From Melioribacteraceae bacterium (GTDB lineage: Bacteria > Bacteroidota > Ignavibacteria > Ignavibacteriales > Melioribacteraceae): a stretch of DNA of 5,588 bases. Positions within the stretch are counted from its first letter, which is position 1, and every line of letters begins with the position of its first letter. The translations under genes and the position numbers were made by a program. The stretch covers positions 1 to 5,588 of the forward strand of contig JALWEC010000033.1 in assembly GCA_027036655.1 (NCBI GenBank). Reading direction: 5' to 3'. Below are positions 1 through 5,588 of the stretch, piece after piece. Below the pieces are notes generated by a model. That model saw only the letters and a program-made list of their open reading frames with translations, made no database searches and was not told the origin of the DNA.

Positions 1-79
1 AGTCCGAAAAGACAGGATCAATAATAACCTCACTGTTGCCAAATGTTAAATTACGGTTTAACTGCAAAGGTTGAATCAT
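1..79 (-). CDS. Possible 5' end of a gene leaving the left edge (26 codons visible)
   Basis: An ATG at 79-77 on the minus strand opens a frame that stays open to the window edge. Its last visible residues, FGNSEVIIDPVFSD, look like ordinary protein sequence. It would be co-directional with polA. Against it, no Shine-Dalgarno motif precedes the ATG, and the sequence just upstream is a dispersed-type repeat (81-117). Part of the frame (36-71) also resembles the inside of the nearby 184-bp repeat. The frame remains open upstream of the ATG until a TAA next to 141, so the true start, if any, is uncertain. I do not recognise the product. It may equally be chance or a decayed gene. Confidence 0.25.
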   Translation of the reverse strand, partial: MIQPLQLNRNLTFGNSEVIIDPVFSD

Positions 80-80
80 A

Positions 81-117
81 GTGAGATTGCCACGCTTCAC
101 TTCGTTTCGCTCGCAAT
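81..117. repeat. Dispersed-type short repeat module, inverted orientation
   Basis: The sequence runs from gtgagattgccacg to cgctcgcaat. Read on the other strand it is attgcgagcg...gtggcaatctcac, the familiar style of short intergenic repeat containing cgaagtgaagcg-type runs. Its outer end gtgagatt (81-88) is the exact reverse complement of aatctcac at 180-187. Thus 81-187 is bracketed by an 8-bp inverted repeat and looks like two such modules placed head to head around a central hairpin. Assignment to a dispersed family rests on recall of the pattern in other genomes, not on a second copy of this exact module here. Confidence 0.55.
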
Positions 118-141
118 CCGCCTGAGGCGGACAGTTTTTTT
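117..141 (+). terminator. Possible intrinsic terminator or repeat-borne hairpin
   Basis: A 6-bp GC-rich stem (tccgcc at 117-122, ggcgga at 126-131) with a three-base loop is followed, after cag, by seven Ts (135-141). This fits a weak rho-independent terminator for transcripts arriving on the plus strand from the left. No plus-strand gene is seen in the window to the left. The tccgcctgaggcgga type of hairpin is also a frequent part of dispersed repeats, so it may only be repeat architecture. Confidence 0.35.
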
Positions 142-324
142 AGCGTCATTACGAGGAAGGAGCTTGCGACTGACGAAGTAATCTCACCGGAAAACACGTA
201 TTTGCTGAATGTTCAAAAACGGTTTAACTGCTGCGGTAGAATATTCCGGAGTTCGCCACAGCGAAGATGTAAGCCGTCCGAAATATCCCTAAATTCGGTA
301 TAATTACCGGTTTTGAGATTCTTC
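141..324. repeat. 184-bp repeat, copy 1 of a tandem pair
   Basis: This segment recurs at 392-575 with a constant offset of 251 bp and only two substitutions (T229 to G480 and G249 to A500). It begins with a module of the form gcgtcattacgagg...gaagtaatctcac (143-187), resembling short interspersed units seen between genes in many bacterial genomes. It ends in gagattcttc, the beginning of a second such module in the opposite orientation. The interior can form small hairpins: ttcgc/gcgaa around a caca loop (252-265) and cggta/taccg around taat (296-309). No transposase or convincing ORF lies inside, so it is a non-autonomous or passive repeat of unknown function. Confidence 0.93.
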
Positions 325-352
325 ATTTCGCTTCGCTCCATTCAGAATGACA
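315..352. repeat. Dispersed-type short repeat module (gagattcttc...gaatgaca)
   Basis: The opposite strand reads tgtcattctgaatggagcg followed by aagcgaaatgaagaatctc, another common style of intergenic repeat module. Its first ten bases belong to the 184-bp repeat and recur at 566-575; the remaining 28 do not recur in this window. With the gcgtcattacgagg end at 143, it gives 143-352 a loose inverted symmetry (gtcatt at the left, aatgac at the right), like the ends of a small MITE-like element. No clear target-site duplication is visible. Confidence 0.5.
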
Positions 353-355
353 TAT

Positions 356-378
356 TACGGGGTTAGGCAAAGCCTTCT
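356..378. repeat. 23-bp shared right flank, copy 1
   Basis: The stretch tacggggttaggcaaagc plus five bases recurs at 597-619 with one mismatch (C374 against T615). It lies to the right of each 184-bp copy but at a different distance from it: 31 bases of intervening sequence here and 21 in the second copy. The repeated unit therefore runs beyond the 184-bp core, with a non-homologous insert between the core and this flank. Confidence 0.8.
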
Positions 379-391
379 TTTATTTAGATTA

Positions 392-575
392 TAGCGTCAT
401 TACGAGGAAGGAGCTTGCGACTGACGAAGTAATCTCACCGGAAAACACGTATTTGCTGAATGTTCAAAAACGGTTTAACGGCTGCGGTAGAATATTCCGA
501 AGTTCGCCACAGCGAAGATGTAAGCCGTCCGAAATATCCCTAAATTCGGTATAATTACCGGTTTTGAGATTCTTC
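392..575. repeat. 184-bp repeat, copy 2 of the tandem pair
   Basis: This is 182 of 184 bases identical to 141-324. The hairpin ttcgc/gcgaa (503-516) and the cggta/taccg stem are both unchanged. The G-to-A change at 500 falls in one arm of a longer imperfect inverted repeat (241-250 against 278-287 in copy 1). Both substitutions lie in the middle of the copy, so the ends are identical. On the polA strand this copy falls in the presumed 3' untranslated region, with its near end about 50 bases past the stop codon. Confidence 0.93.
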
Positions 576-582
576 TCCCGCT

Positions 583-594
583 CCGCCTTGGCGG
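583..594. repeat. Small GC-rich palindrome in the variable insert
   Basis: The sequence ccgccttggcgg forms a 5-bp stem with a two-base loop inside the copy-2 insert (576-596). It lies 33 to 44 bases past the polA stop on the minus strand. No T-run follows on either strand, so it is not a convincing terminator, though it could stabilise the 3' end of the polA mRNA. Confidence 0.4.
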
Positions 595-596
595 GG

Positions 597-619
597 TACG
601 GGGTTAGGCAAAGCTTTCT
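597..619. repeat. 23-bp shared right flank, copy 2
   Basis: This is the partner of 356-378 and ends seven bases short of the polA stop codon. The right end of the duplicated unit therefore sits almost exactly at the 3' end of polA. The first copy may have arisen by duplication of sequence adjacent to polA, or both units may belong to a wider dispersed family. Confidence 0.8.
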
Positions 620-626
620 ATTAATT

Positions 627-3383
627 TTAATGCGCTTCCAACCAATTAGAGCCTATCCCGATATCAACGATTAGCGGAACTTCAAGCTGCATGGCGTTTT
701 CCATTTCTGATTTTACCAAGGTTTTAATTTTTTCCAATTCATCCGTATGAACATCAAACACAAGTTCGTCATGCACTTGAAGCGCCATTTTGCTTACGAG
801 ATTTGACGCGATCATTTTCTTATGAATATTAATCATAGCAATTTTAATTAAGTCCGCGGCGGTGCCTTGAATCGGCATGTTGATTGCAACTCGCTCCTCA
901 AATTGGCGCACGACATTATTCCCGCTGTTGATGTTGCGCAAAAAACGCCTTCTGCCGAGGAGCGTTTTAGCATAGCCGTGTTCTTTTGCAAAGTTTATCG
1001 AATCGTTCATAAATTGCCTGACGTTCTTAAACGTCTCGAAGTAAGTGTCGATTATCTCTTTCGCGTGTGCGCGGGGAATTCCGAGACGGCTGCTTAAACC
1101 GAAAACTCCGATTCCATATAGAATCCCGAAATTAACTTCCTTGGCTTTACGGCGCATATCCGGAGTAACTTCATCCGGATGAACTTGAAAAACAAGCGCG
1201 GCGGTTCTGCGATGAATATCTTCCCCTTGCCGGAAAGCTTCGGTAAGCGCGGGGTCTTTGGAGATTGCAGCCATTATCCGCAGTTCTATCTGACTGTAAT
1301 CCGCGCTTAAAATTACGTGGTTTTTATCCGTCGGGACAAAAGCCTTTCGGATTTCTTTACCCAGTTCGGAACGAATCGGAATATTCTGCAAGTTCGGATC
1401 GTTGCTCGAAAGTCTTCCTGTCGAAGCGACGGTTTGGTTGTAAGTAGTGTGGATCCTTTTCGTGTTGGGATTTATCAGCTTCGGTAGCGCGTCGGCGTAC
1501 GTTGATTTTAATTTGGAAATTTGTCTGTACTCGAGGAGTAAATCAATTACTTCATGTTTTCCCCGCAATTTCTCAAGCGATTTTGCGTCGGTTGAATATC
1601 CGGTTTTTGTTTTTTTCGACAAAGGAAGTTTTAACTTTTCAAAAAGAACTTCCTGCAGCTGTTTTGTCGAATTGATATTAAAAGTCGCTCCGGAAATCGA
1701 GTAGATTTGCTTAGTCAATTCATCAAGTTTAATTTCAAGTTCTTTGCTGAATTTCCTCAAACTCTCGATGTCAATTTTCACGCCGTTTCTTTCCATTTGT
1801 TCAAGAACTTCCACAAGAGGAAACTCAATATCGTAAGCGATTTTCTGCAGCTTCTCTTTATCAATTATTTCTTTGAGTTTGGCAAAAAGTCTGAATGTAA
1901 TATCGGCGTCTTCCGCCGCATATTCGGAAAGTTTTTCAAGTTCAACGTCAAAAATTTTGCCCGCGTTTTTTTTATTCCCGATTAAATCGGAAAGCGGAAT
2001 TGTTTCGTAACCGAGATAAACTTTCGCGAGATTATCCATATTATGCTTTTGGTCCGGATCGATTACATAGCTTGCGAGCATCGTGTCGAAATAGAAATTT
2101 TTCACTCTTATTCCGTGCGAACGGAGTATTGAAATATCAAACTTTCCGTTCTGACAAACTTTTTTGATTCCGTCATTTTCAAAAACGGGAGCAAAAATTT
2201 CACGAAATTCAAGGAGTGTAAGTCTGTCCGTTAAGTCGGACGAGAATAAATCTTCTTTGTCGGGAAAAGGATTAACGGGGACGAAATACGCTTCCCCTTC
2301 CTTTACGGCAAAAGACGCGCCGGCAAGGTCTGCCGTTAATGTGTTAAGTCCGTTGGTTTCGGTATCGAATACAAAAAGTTTTTCTCGCGAAAGCTTTTCC
2401 GCCAGTTCTTTAGCGGACTTTATATCATTGACAAGATGATATTCTTTTTCTATCTTGACTTTTGCTTCTTCTTTCTCATCCGCTTCTCGCGGCGTTTCTT
2501 TTTCGTAGATCGAGAAAAGTCTGTTCCCGAATGATTTAAATTCCAGCTCCGCAAATATTTCAAGCAATTTTTCAAAATCGGGTTTGCCGAATTTCGCATG
2601 TTCAAAGTCCAAGTTCATCGGAACGTCTGTTTTAATTGTCGCAAGCTCTTTGGAAAGAAAAGCGTTTTCCTTATTCTCCAAAAGTTTTTTCTTAACTCCG
2701 GCTTTCTCTATTTTGTCAATGTTTTCATAAATTTGCTCAACTGTCCCGAATTGCTGAATCAAAGGCGTGGCGGTTTTCGGTCCGATTCCCGCAACTCCCG
2801 GGATATCGTCCGAAGCGTCTCCGACAAGCGCGAGATAGTCAATCATATAGATTGGCTCAAATCCGTATTTTTTTATCGCCGCTTCTTTGTCGATTAACTC
2901 CCATTTGTCTCCCGATTTCCCAGGGCGGAGAATTTTAACAAAATCCGTTATCAACTGAATGTAGTCTTTATCGGGAGTAACCGCGTATGATTCAAGTCCT
3001 TCCTTTTCGGCAAGTTTAACCGCCGTTCCGATTAAATCGTCCGCTTCAAAACCGGGTTGTATCAAAAGAGGAAAGTTAAACGCCTCGACAATTTCTTTTA
3101 TTCTCGCAATCTGCGGAATAAGCTCTTCAGGCATTTCTTCTCGCGAGGATTTGTAATTTTCATATCTGTCATGACGGAATGTTTTTTCTTTTGAATCAAA
3201 AGCAATAACGAAATAATCGGGTTTCGTATCATTCAATATCTTGAAAATCTGTGATAAAAAACCGTAAACCGCACTTGTCGGTTCCCCTTTTGAATTGGAA
3301 AGCGGACGATTTATATAAGCGAAATAAGCTTTGTAGGCAAGCGCCATAGTGTCAACAATAACAAATAATTTTTTATCTCTCAT
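627..3383 (-). CDS. polA: DNA polymerase I, full length with all three catalytic domains
   Basis: This 918-residue protein is a cytoplasmic DNA polymerase I, which fills gaps, removes RNA primers and takes part in excision repair; its length is close to the 928 residues of the E. coli enzyme. Residues 1-290 are the 5'-nuclease domain, with metal ligands at D11, D63, E113/D115/D116 (GFEADD), D138/D140 (TPDKD) and D189/D192 (GDASDDIPG), followed by a helix-hairpin-helix (GVAGIGPKTA). A charged Glu/Lys linker (about 295-313) leads to the 3'-5' exonuclease domain (about 315-505). There D340 and E342 (FDTET), D416 (QNGKFD), and Y488 with D492 (YAAED) are all kept, so proofreading should be active. 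The polymerase domain has motif A (DYSQIELR, D695), motif B (R744, K748, F752, Y756) and motif C (VHDE, D872/E873), and ends in the conserved terminal His. The start is supported by the N-terminal match (LFVIVDTMALAYKAYFA); only an A-rich, weakly SD-like aaagaga precedes it. It is divergent from the nuclease gene, and the repeat block lies directly downstream. Confidence 0.98.
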   Translation of the reverse strand: MRDKKLFVIVDTMALAYKAYFAYINRPLSNSKGEPTSAVYGFLSQIFKILNDTKPDYFVIAFDSKEKTFRHDRYENYKSSREEMPEELIPQIARIKEIVEAFNFPLLIQPGFEADDLIGTAVKLAEKEGLESYAVTPDKDYIQLITDFVKILRPGKSGDKWELIDKEAAIKKYGFEPIYMIDYLALVGDASDDIPGVAGIGPKTATPLIQQFGTVEQIYENIDKIEKAGVKKKLLENKENAFLSKELATIKTDVPMNLDFEHAKFGKPDFEKLLEIFAELEFKSFGNRLFSIYEKETPREADEKEEAKVKIEKEYHLVNDIKSAKELAEKLSREKLFVFDTETNGLNTLTADLAGASFAVKEGEAYFVPVNPFPDKEDLFSSDLTDRLTLLEFREIFAPVFENDGIKKVCQNGKFDISILRSHGIRVKNFYFDTMLASYVIDPDQKHNMDNLAKVYLGYETIPLSDLIGNKKNAGKIFDVELEKLSEYAAEDADITFRLFAKLKEIIDKEKLQKIAYDIEFPLVEVLEQMERNGVKIDIESLRKFSKELEIKLDELTKQIYSISGATFNINSTKQLQEVLFEKLKLPLSKKTKTGYSTDAKSLEKLRGKHEVIDLLLEYRQISKLKSTYADALPKLINPNTKRIHTTYNQTVASTGRLSSNDPNLQNIPIRSELGKEIRKAFVPTDKNHVILSADYSQIELRIMAAISKDPALTEAFRQGEDIHRRTAALVFQVHPDEVTPDMRRKAKEVNFGILYGIGVFGLSSRLGIPRAHAKEIIDTYFETFKNVRQFMNDSINFAKEHGYAKTLLGRRRFLRNINSGNNVVRQFEERVAINMPIQGTAADLIKIAMINIHKKMIASNLVSKMALQVHDELVFDVHTDELEKIKTLVKSEMENAMQLEVPLIVDIGIGSNWLEAH

Positions 3384-3441
3384 TTTTTCTCTTTATTTTT
3401 AGAGTAATTATTGAACATAAAAGTAAGGAAATTAAATTAAA
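3384..3441. promoter_or_regulatory. Divergent promoter region between polA and the nuclease gene
   Basis: These 58 AT-rich bases separate two divergent start codons, so the promoters of both genes should lie here or reach into the opposite coding region. I see no confident sigma-70-type or Bacteroidetes-type (TTTG / TAnnTTTG) promoter and no clear operator palindrome. Only weak ribosome-binding candidates are visible: taaggaaa for the nuclease gene, and an A-rich aaagaga reading toward polA. The role is inferred from gene arrangement alone. Confidence 0.4.
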
Positions 3442-4467
3442 ATGAAAATCAAACTTAATGCAATCCGATTAAATATTTTTATCATTCTTGCCTCTTTTAT
3501 TTTCACTTACGTTTCCGTCTTAAAAGCGGGTCAGAGCGACACGCTTTGCATTGGGGAATGGAATGTTGAGAACCTTTTTGACACTGTTCACGACGCCGGC
3601 AAAAACGATAAGGAATTTACTCCCGAAAGCAGAAAACAGTGGACCGAGAAAAGATTGGAAAGAAAAATTGAGCATCTTACCTCCGTTTTGCAGAAACTTA
3701 ATGATAACCGCGGACCAGATATTTTCGGATTCGAGGAGGTTGAACATAAAGCGCTTCTTAAAAGAGTGATAAGCGGAATCGACAGAAATTACGGAATCGT
3801 TTATGCCGAATCGCCCGATTTCAGAGGTATTGATAACGGAATAATTTACGACAAAAATAAATTCAACCTTGACGGCTTTGACACGCTGAGAGTAGCACTC
3901 GGCGGGCACAGAACAACGCGATATATTCTTTACGCCCGTTTAATTACAAAGTCCGGCGACACGCTGAATATCTTTGATAACCACTGGCCCTCGCGCTACG
4001 GCGGGCAAGCTCGAAGCGTTCCGGGAAGAGTTTCGGCAGCTCAGACTTTAAGAACATATTTATGCAAGCATAATCTTTGGCGCAATATTATCATCATGGG
4101 CGATTTTAACGACGAGCCCGGCGATCCTTCCATCCTATATGTTTTAAGCGCCAAACCCGGTTTGAAGAAAACAATTAAGCCGACAGACTTTGTCAATCTT
4201 TCTTATCCCCTTTTTGCCGAAGGCGATGGCAGTTTAACTTACCGCTGGGATTGGAATATGCTCGACCAGATTATTCTTTCGCAGAATTTGCTAACGAACG
4301 GTAAAATCAAGTACGTTAAAAATTCATTTCACATAATCAGATTTCCTTTTATGGTTGAACAGCAAGGAAAATATAAAGGAAATCCGTTCCGAACTTACGC
4401 GGGGAATCATTATCTCGGAGGTTACAGCGACCACTTCCCGGTTGCAGCAAAGTTTATTGTTGAATAA
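3442..4467 (+). CDS. Exported endonuclease/exonuclease/phosphatase-family protein
   Basis: This 341-residue protein has the DNase I-like endonuclease/exonuclease/phosphatase fold. In order, it shows WNVENLFD (41-47, with N41), GFEEVE (96-101, metal-ligand Glu), GIDNGIIYD (129-137), DNHWPSRYGG (179-188, catalytic His181), MGDFNDEP (219-226, D221 and N223), LDQIILS (274-280) and GGYSDHFPV (326-334, D330 and H331). All the residues expected for metal-dependent phosphodiester cleavage are therefore present. The N-terminus has basic residues (K2, K4, R9), a hydrophobic stretch at about 11-27 and a plausible signal peptidase I site after A29 (VLKA before GQ), so export to the periplasm or outside is likely. 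The substrate cannot be told from sequence: extracellular DNA or RNA, or a phospholipid head group, are possible in this superfamily. A GGAA-containing stretch (taaggaaa, 3424-3431) lies somewhat far from the ATG. The gene stands alone, divergent from polA and convergent with the transhydrogenase gene. Confidence 0.93.
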   Translation: MKIKLNAIRLNIFIILASFIFTYVSVLKAGQSDTLCIGEWNVENLFDTVHDAGKNDKEFTPESRKQWTEKRLERKIEHLTSVLQKLNDNRGPDIFGFEEVEHKALLKRVISGIDRNYGIVYAESPDFRGIDNGIIYDKNKFNLDGFDTLRVALGGHRTTRYILYARLITKSGDTLNIFDNHWPSRYGGQARSVPGRVSAAQTLRTYLCKHNLWRNIIIMGDFNDEPGDPSILYVLSAKPGLKKTIKPTDFVNLSYPLFAEGDGSLTYRWDWNMLDQIILSQNLLTNGKIKYVKNSFHIIRFPFMVEQQGKYKGNPFRTYAGNHYLGGYSDHFPVAAKFIVE

Positions 4468-4502
4468 TTTTTCCTATGTAATTCTTTCTGCCTGTTAATC
4501 TC

Positions 4503-4520
4503 TCGAGGAATAATCCTTGA
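4503..4520. other. Imperfect hairpin in the convergent intergenic region
   Basis: The arms tcgagga and tccttga pair over seven positions, including one G-T pair, around an ataa loop. They lie between the converging 3' ends of the nuclease and transhydrogenase genes. No T-run follows on either strand, so I call it only a possible 3'-end structure. A second AT-rich inverted repeat, attcttt/aaagaat (4582-4588 and 4599-4605), overlaps the transhydrogenase stop codon and is equally weak. Confidence 0.25.
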
Positions 4521-4604
4521 AAGCAGCTTGAGGATAAATTGATTTTGCAATGCAATGCCGGACAAACTTAGAACATTTATGATTCTTTCAATATGCAAAA
4601 AGAA

Positions 4605-5588
4605 TTATGAATAAACTTCCGGATCAACTCTGTTTAAGCCGTTCAAAGCGGCAACGCGGTATGCTTCGGCCATAGTCGGATAGTTGAACGTCGTATTGAC
4701 AAAGTAAAGAAGAGACCTGTTCCCTTTTTTCTGCGACATTATTGCCTGACCGATATGAATAATTTCGGATGCACCGTGCCCGAAGCAATGAATCCCGAAT
4801 ATTTCAAGCGTTTCCGGATGAAACAGTATCTTCAGTACGCCAACCGTGTGCCCTGTAATTTGCGCTCGAGCGAGATTTTTGAAAAACGCTCGCCCGCTTT
4901 CATAAGGAATTTTCTCCGAGGTCAGTTCTTTTTCGGTTAATCCTACCGAACTAATTTCCGGTAATGTGTAAATGCCGGTCGGTATATATTCAACAAGATG
5001 CCTGATTTTCTTTCCCGTTACAATATGCGTTGCAGCAAATCTTCCTTGATCATACGACGCGCTTGCGAGAGAAGGATACCCTACAATATCGCCAACCGCA
5101 TAAATATTGGGGATATTCGTTTGGTGATTTTCATTAACTTTAATTGTCCCTTTGTAGTCAACTTCAACTCCGAGTTCTTTAACTCCCAAATTTTCAGAAT
5201 TGCCCGTTCTTCCCTGCGCCCAGAACAAATATGAGCTTCTAATTTTTTTATTGGATTTCAGATAAAGCGTTACCCCTTCGTCGTCCACTTCAACTTTTTC
5301 ATATTCTTCGTTATGACGAATCAAAATTCCGTTTTCACGCAAATGATAACCGAGAGCATCAATGATTTCGTCGTCTAAAAAAGCAAGAAGCTGCGAACGC
5401 GTATTAACAAGATTAACTTTTGTTCTAAGCCCTTTGAATATTGAAGCATATTCGCATCCTATTACTCCCGCCCCATAGATAGTGAGAGAACGCGGATGTT
5501 CTTTCAGTTCCAGAATTTTATCGCTGTCCAAAATTCTGGGATGTGAAAAATCGATATCCTCCGGATGATAAGGATGTGAACCGGTTGC
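4605..5588 (-). CDS. sthA: Soluble (Si-specific) pyridine nucleotide transhydrogenase, C-terminal part
   Basis: This flavoprotein transfers hydride between NADPH and NAD+ in the cytoplasm and usually drains excess NADPH. The visible 327 residues are open to the right edge, so the N-terminal FAD-binding GxGxxG and the former redox-disulfide region lie outside. The fragment starts in ATGSHPYHP, followed by [11 protein letters not shown], both matching the E. coli SthA sequence I recall. The NAD(P)-binding Rossmann motif [13 protein letters not shown] is at fragment residues 39-51, followed by [23 protein letters not shown], the second FAD motif [50 protein letters not shown] and the C-terminal dimer segment [20 protein letters not shown] follow. 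These segments separate it from dihydrolipoamide dehydrogenase and glutathione reductase. The C-terminus is a few residues longer (VDPEVYS) than in E. coli. A TTG at 5531 is internal rather than the start, because the homologous sequence continues upstream of it without a break. Confidence 0.96.
   Translation of the reverse strand, partial: ATGSHPYHPEDIDFSHPRILDSDKILELKEHPRSLTIYGAGVIGCEYASIFKGLRTKVNLVNTRSQLLAFLDDEIIDALGYHLRENGILIRHNEEYEKVEVDDEGVTLYLKSNKKIRSSYLFWAQGRTGNSENLGVKELGVEVDYKGTIKVNENHQTNIPNIYAVGDIVGYPSLASASYDQGRFAATHIVTGKKIRHLVEYIPTGIYTLPEISSVGLTEKELTSEKIPYESGRAFFKNLARAQITGHTVGVLKILFHPETLEIFGIHCFGHGASEIIHIGQAIMSQKKGNRSLLYFVNTTFNYPTMAEAYRVAALNGLNRVDPEVYS

Larger units (their letters stand above)
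1..626. other. Repeat-rich region without a convincing gene
   Basis: Apart from the doubtful left-edge frame, this 626-bp stretch consists of short inverted modules, the tandem 184-bp copies, their 23-bp flanks and two small GC-rich hairpins. The AT-rich segments 379-391 and 620-626 look alike but cannot be aligned with certainty. Short open frames run through the repeats, for example the minus-strand frame reading FRTAYIFAVANSGIFYRSS in copy 1. They have no suitable start codon and appear in both copies only because the DNA is duplicated, so I do not call them genes. Confidence 0.7.

Noticed and set aside
143..187. A tRNA-like or cloverleaf RNA in the attac...gtaat paired segment
   Set aside because: The pairing is limited to a 5-bp stem. 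There is no acceptor stem, anticodon arm or T-loop consensus, and the segment fits a dispersed intergenic repeat better.
141..575. The repeated sequence as a CRISPR array
   Set aside because: There are only two copies, each 184 bp, with no series of short repeats and uniform spacers and no cas gene nearby.
140..600. Small proteins encoded within the repeats on the minus strand
   Set aside because: The frames lack plausible starts, end abruptly inside the repeat, and are alike only because the DNA is duplicated. The two substitutions give no sign of protein-level selection.
867..2897. Several plus-strand open frames of 60-99 codons across the polA region
   Set aside because: All are antisense to a complete, motif-verified DNA polymerase I and are low-complexity shadow translations without domain signatures.
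627..3383. A PolA with a degenerate proofreading domain, as seen in some lineages
   Set aside because: All the expected residues (D340, E342, D416, Y488, D492) are present, so the domain should be active and the enzyme is of the ordinary three-activity type.
3520..3909. A 129-codon open frame on the minus strand opposite the nuclease gene
   Set aside because: It lies entirely within a gene whose catalytic motifs are all present on the other strand. Its product resembles no family I know, and it has no ribosome-binding site or neighbour to support it.
4605..5531. A complete transhydrogenase gene starting at the TTG at 5531
   Set aside because: The homologous sequence [19 protein letters not shown] continues in frame upstream of that TTG to the window edge, so the gene is cut by the window and not started there.

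Overview
The window holds three clear protein genes and one repeat-rich non-coding stretch. By eye the DNA is moderately AT-rich, with A-rich sequence and only weak Shine-Dalgarno matches ahead of the two visible starts. The secreted endonuclease-like protein resembles those common in the Bacteroidetes/Chlorobi/Ignavibacteria lineage. A free-living Gram-negative bacterium near Ignavibacteria or Bacteroidetes is my best inference. No rRNA or other phylogenetic marker is present to confirm this.

Layout from left to right. Positions 1-626 contain no convincing complete gene. This stretch is built from short dispersed-type repeat modules and a tandem pair of 184-bp copies (141-324 and 392-575) that differ at only two positions. 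A short minus-strand reading frame (79 to 1) may be the beginning of a gene that leaves the left edge. Positions 627-3383, minus strand, encode a full-length DNA polymerase I (polA) with the 5'-nuclease, 3'-5' proofreading and polymerase centres all intact. A 58-bp divergent spacer separates polA from a plus-strand gene (3442-4467) for an exported endonuclease/exonuclease/phosphatase-fold protein. A 137-bp convergent spacer follows. From 4605 to the right edge, minus strand, lies the C-terminal two thirds of a soluble pyridine nucleotide transhydrogenase (sthA).

The three genes do not form an operon: polA and the nuclease gene are divergent, and the nuclease gene and sthA are convergent. Their jobs (DNA repair and replication, extracytoplasmic phosphodiester hydrolysis, and NADPH/NADH balance) are not obviously linked. 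I see no defence system, CRISPR array, transposase or other novel multi-gene system. The part most worth a second look is the modular repeat block next to the 3' end of polA. There, two nearly identical copies carry different inserts at the same internal position.
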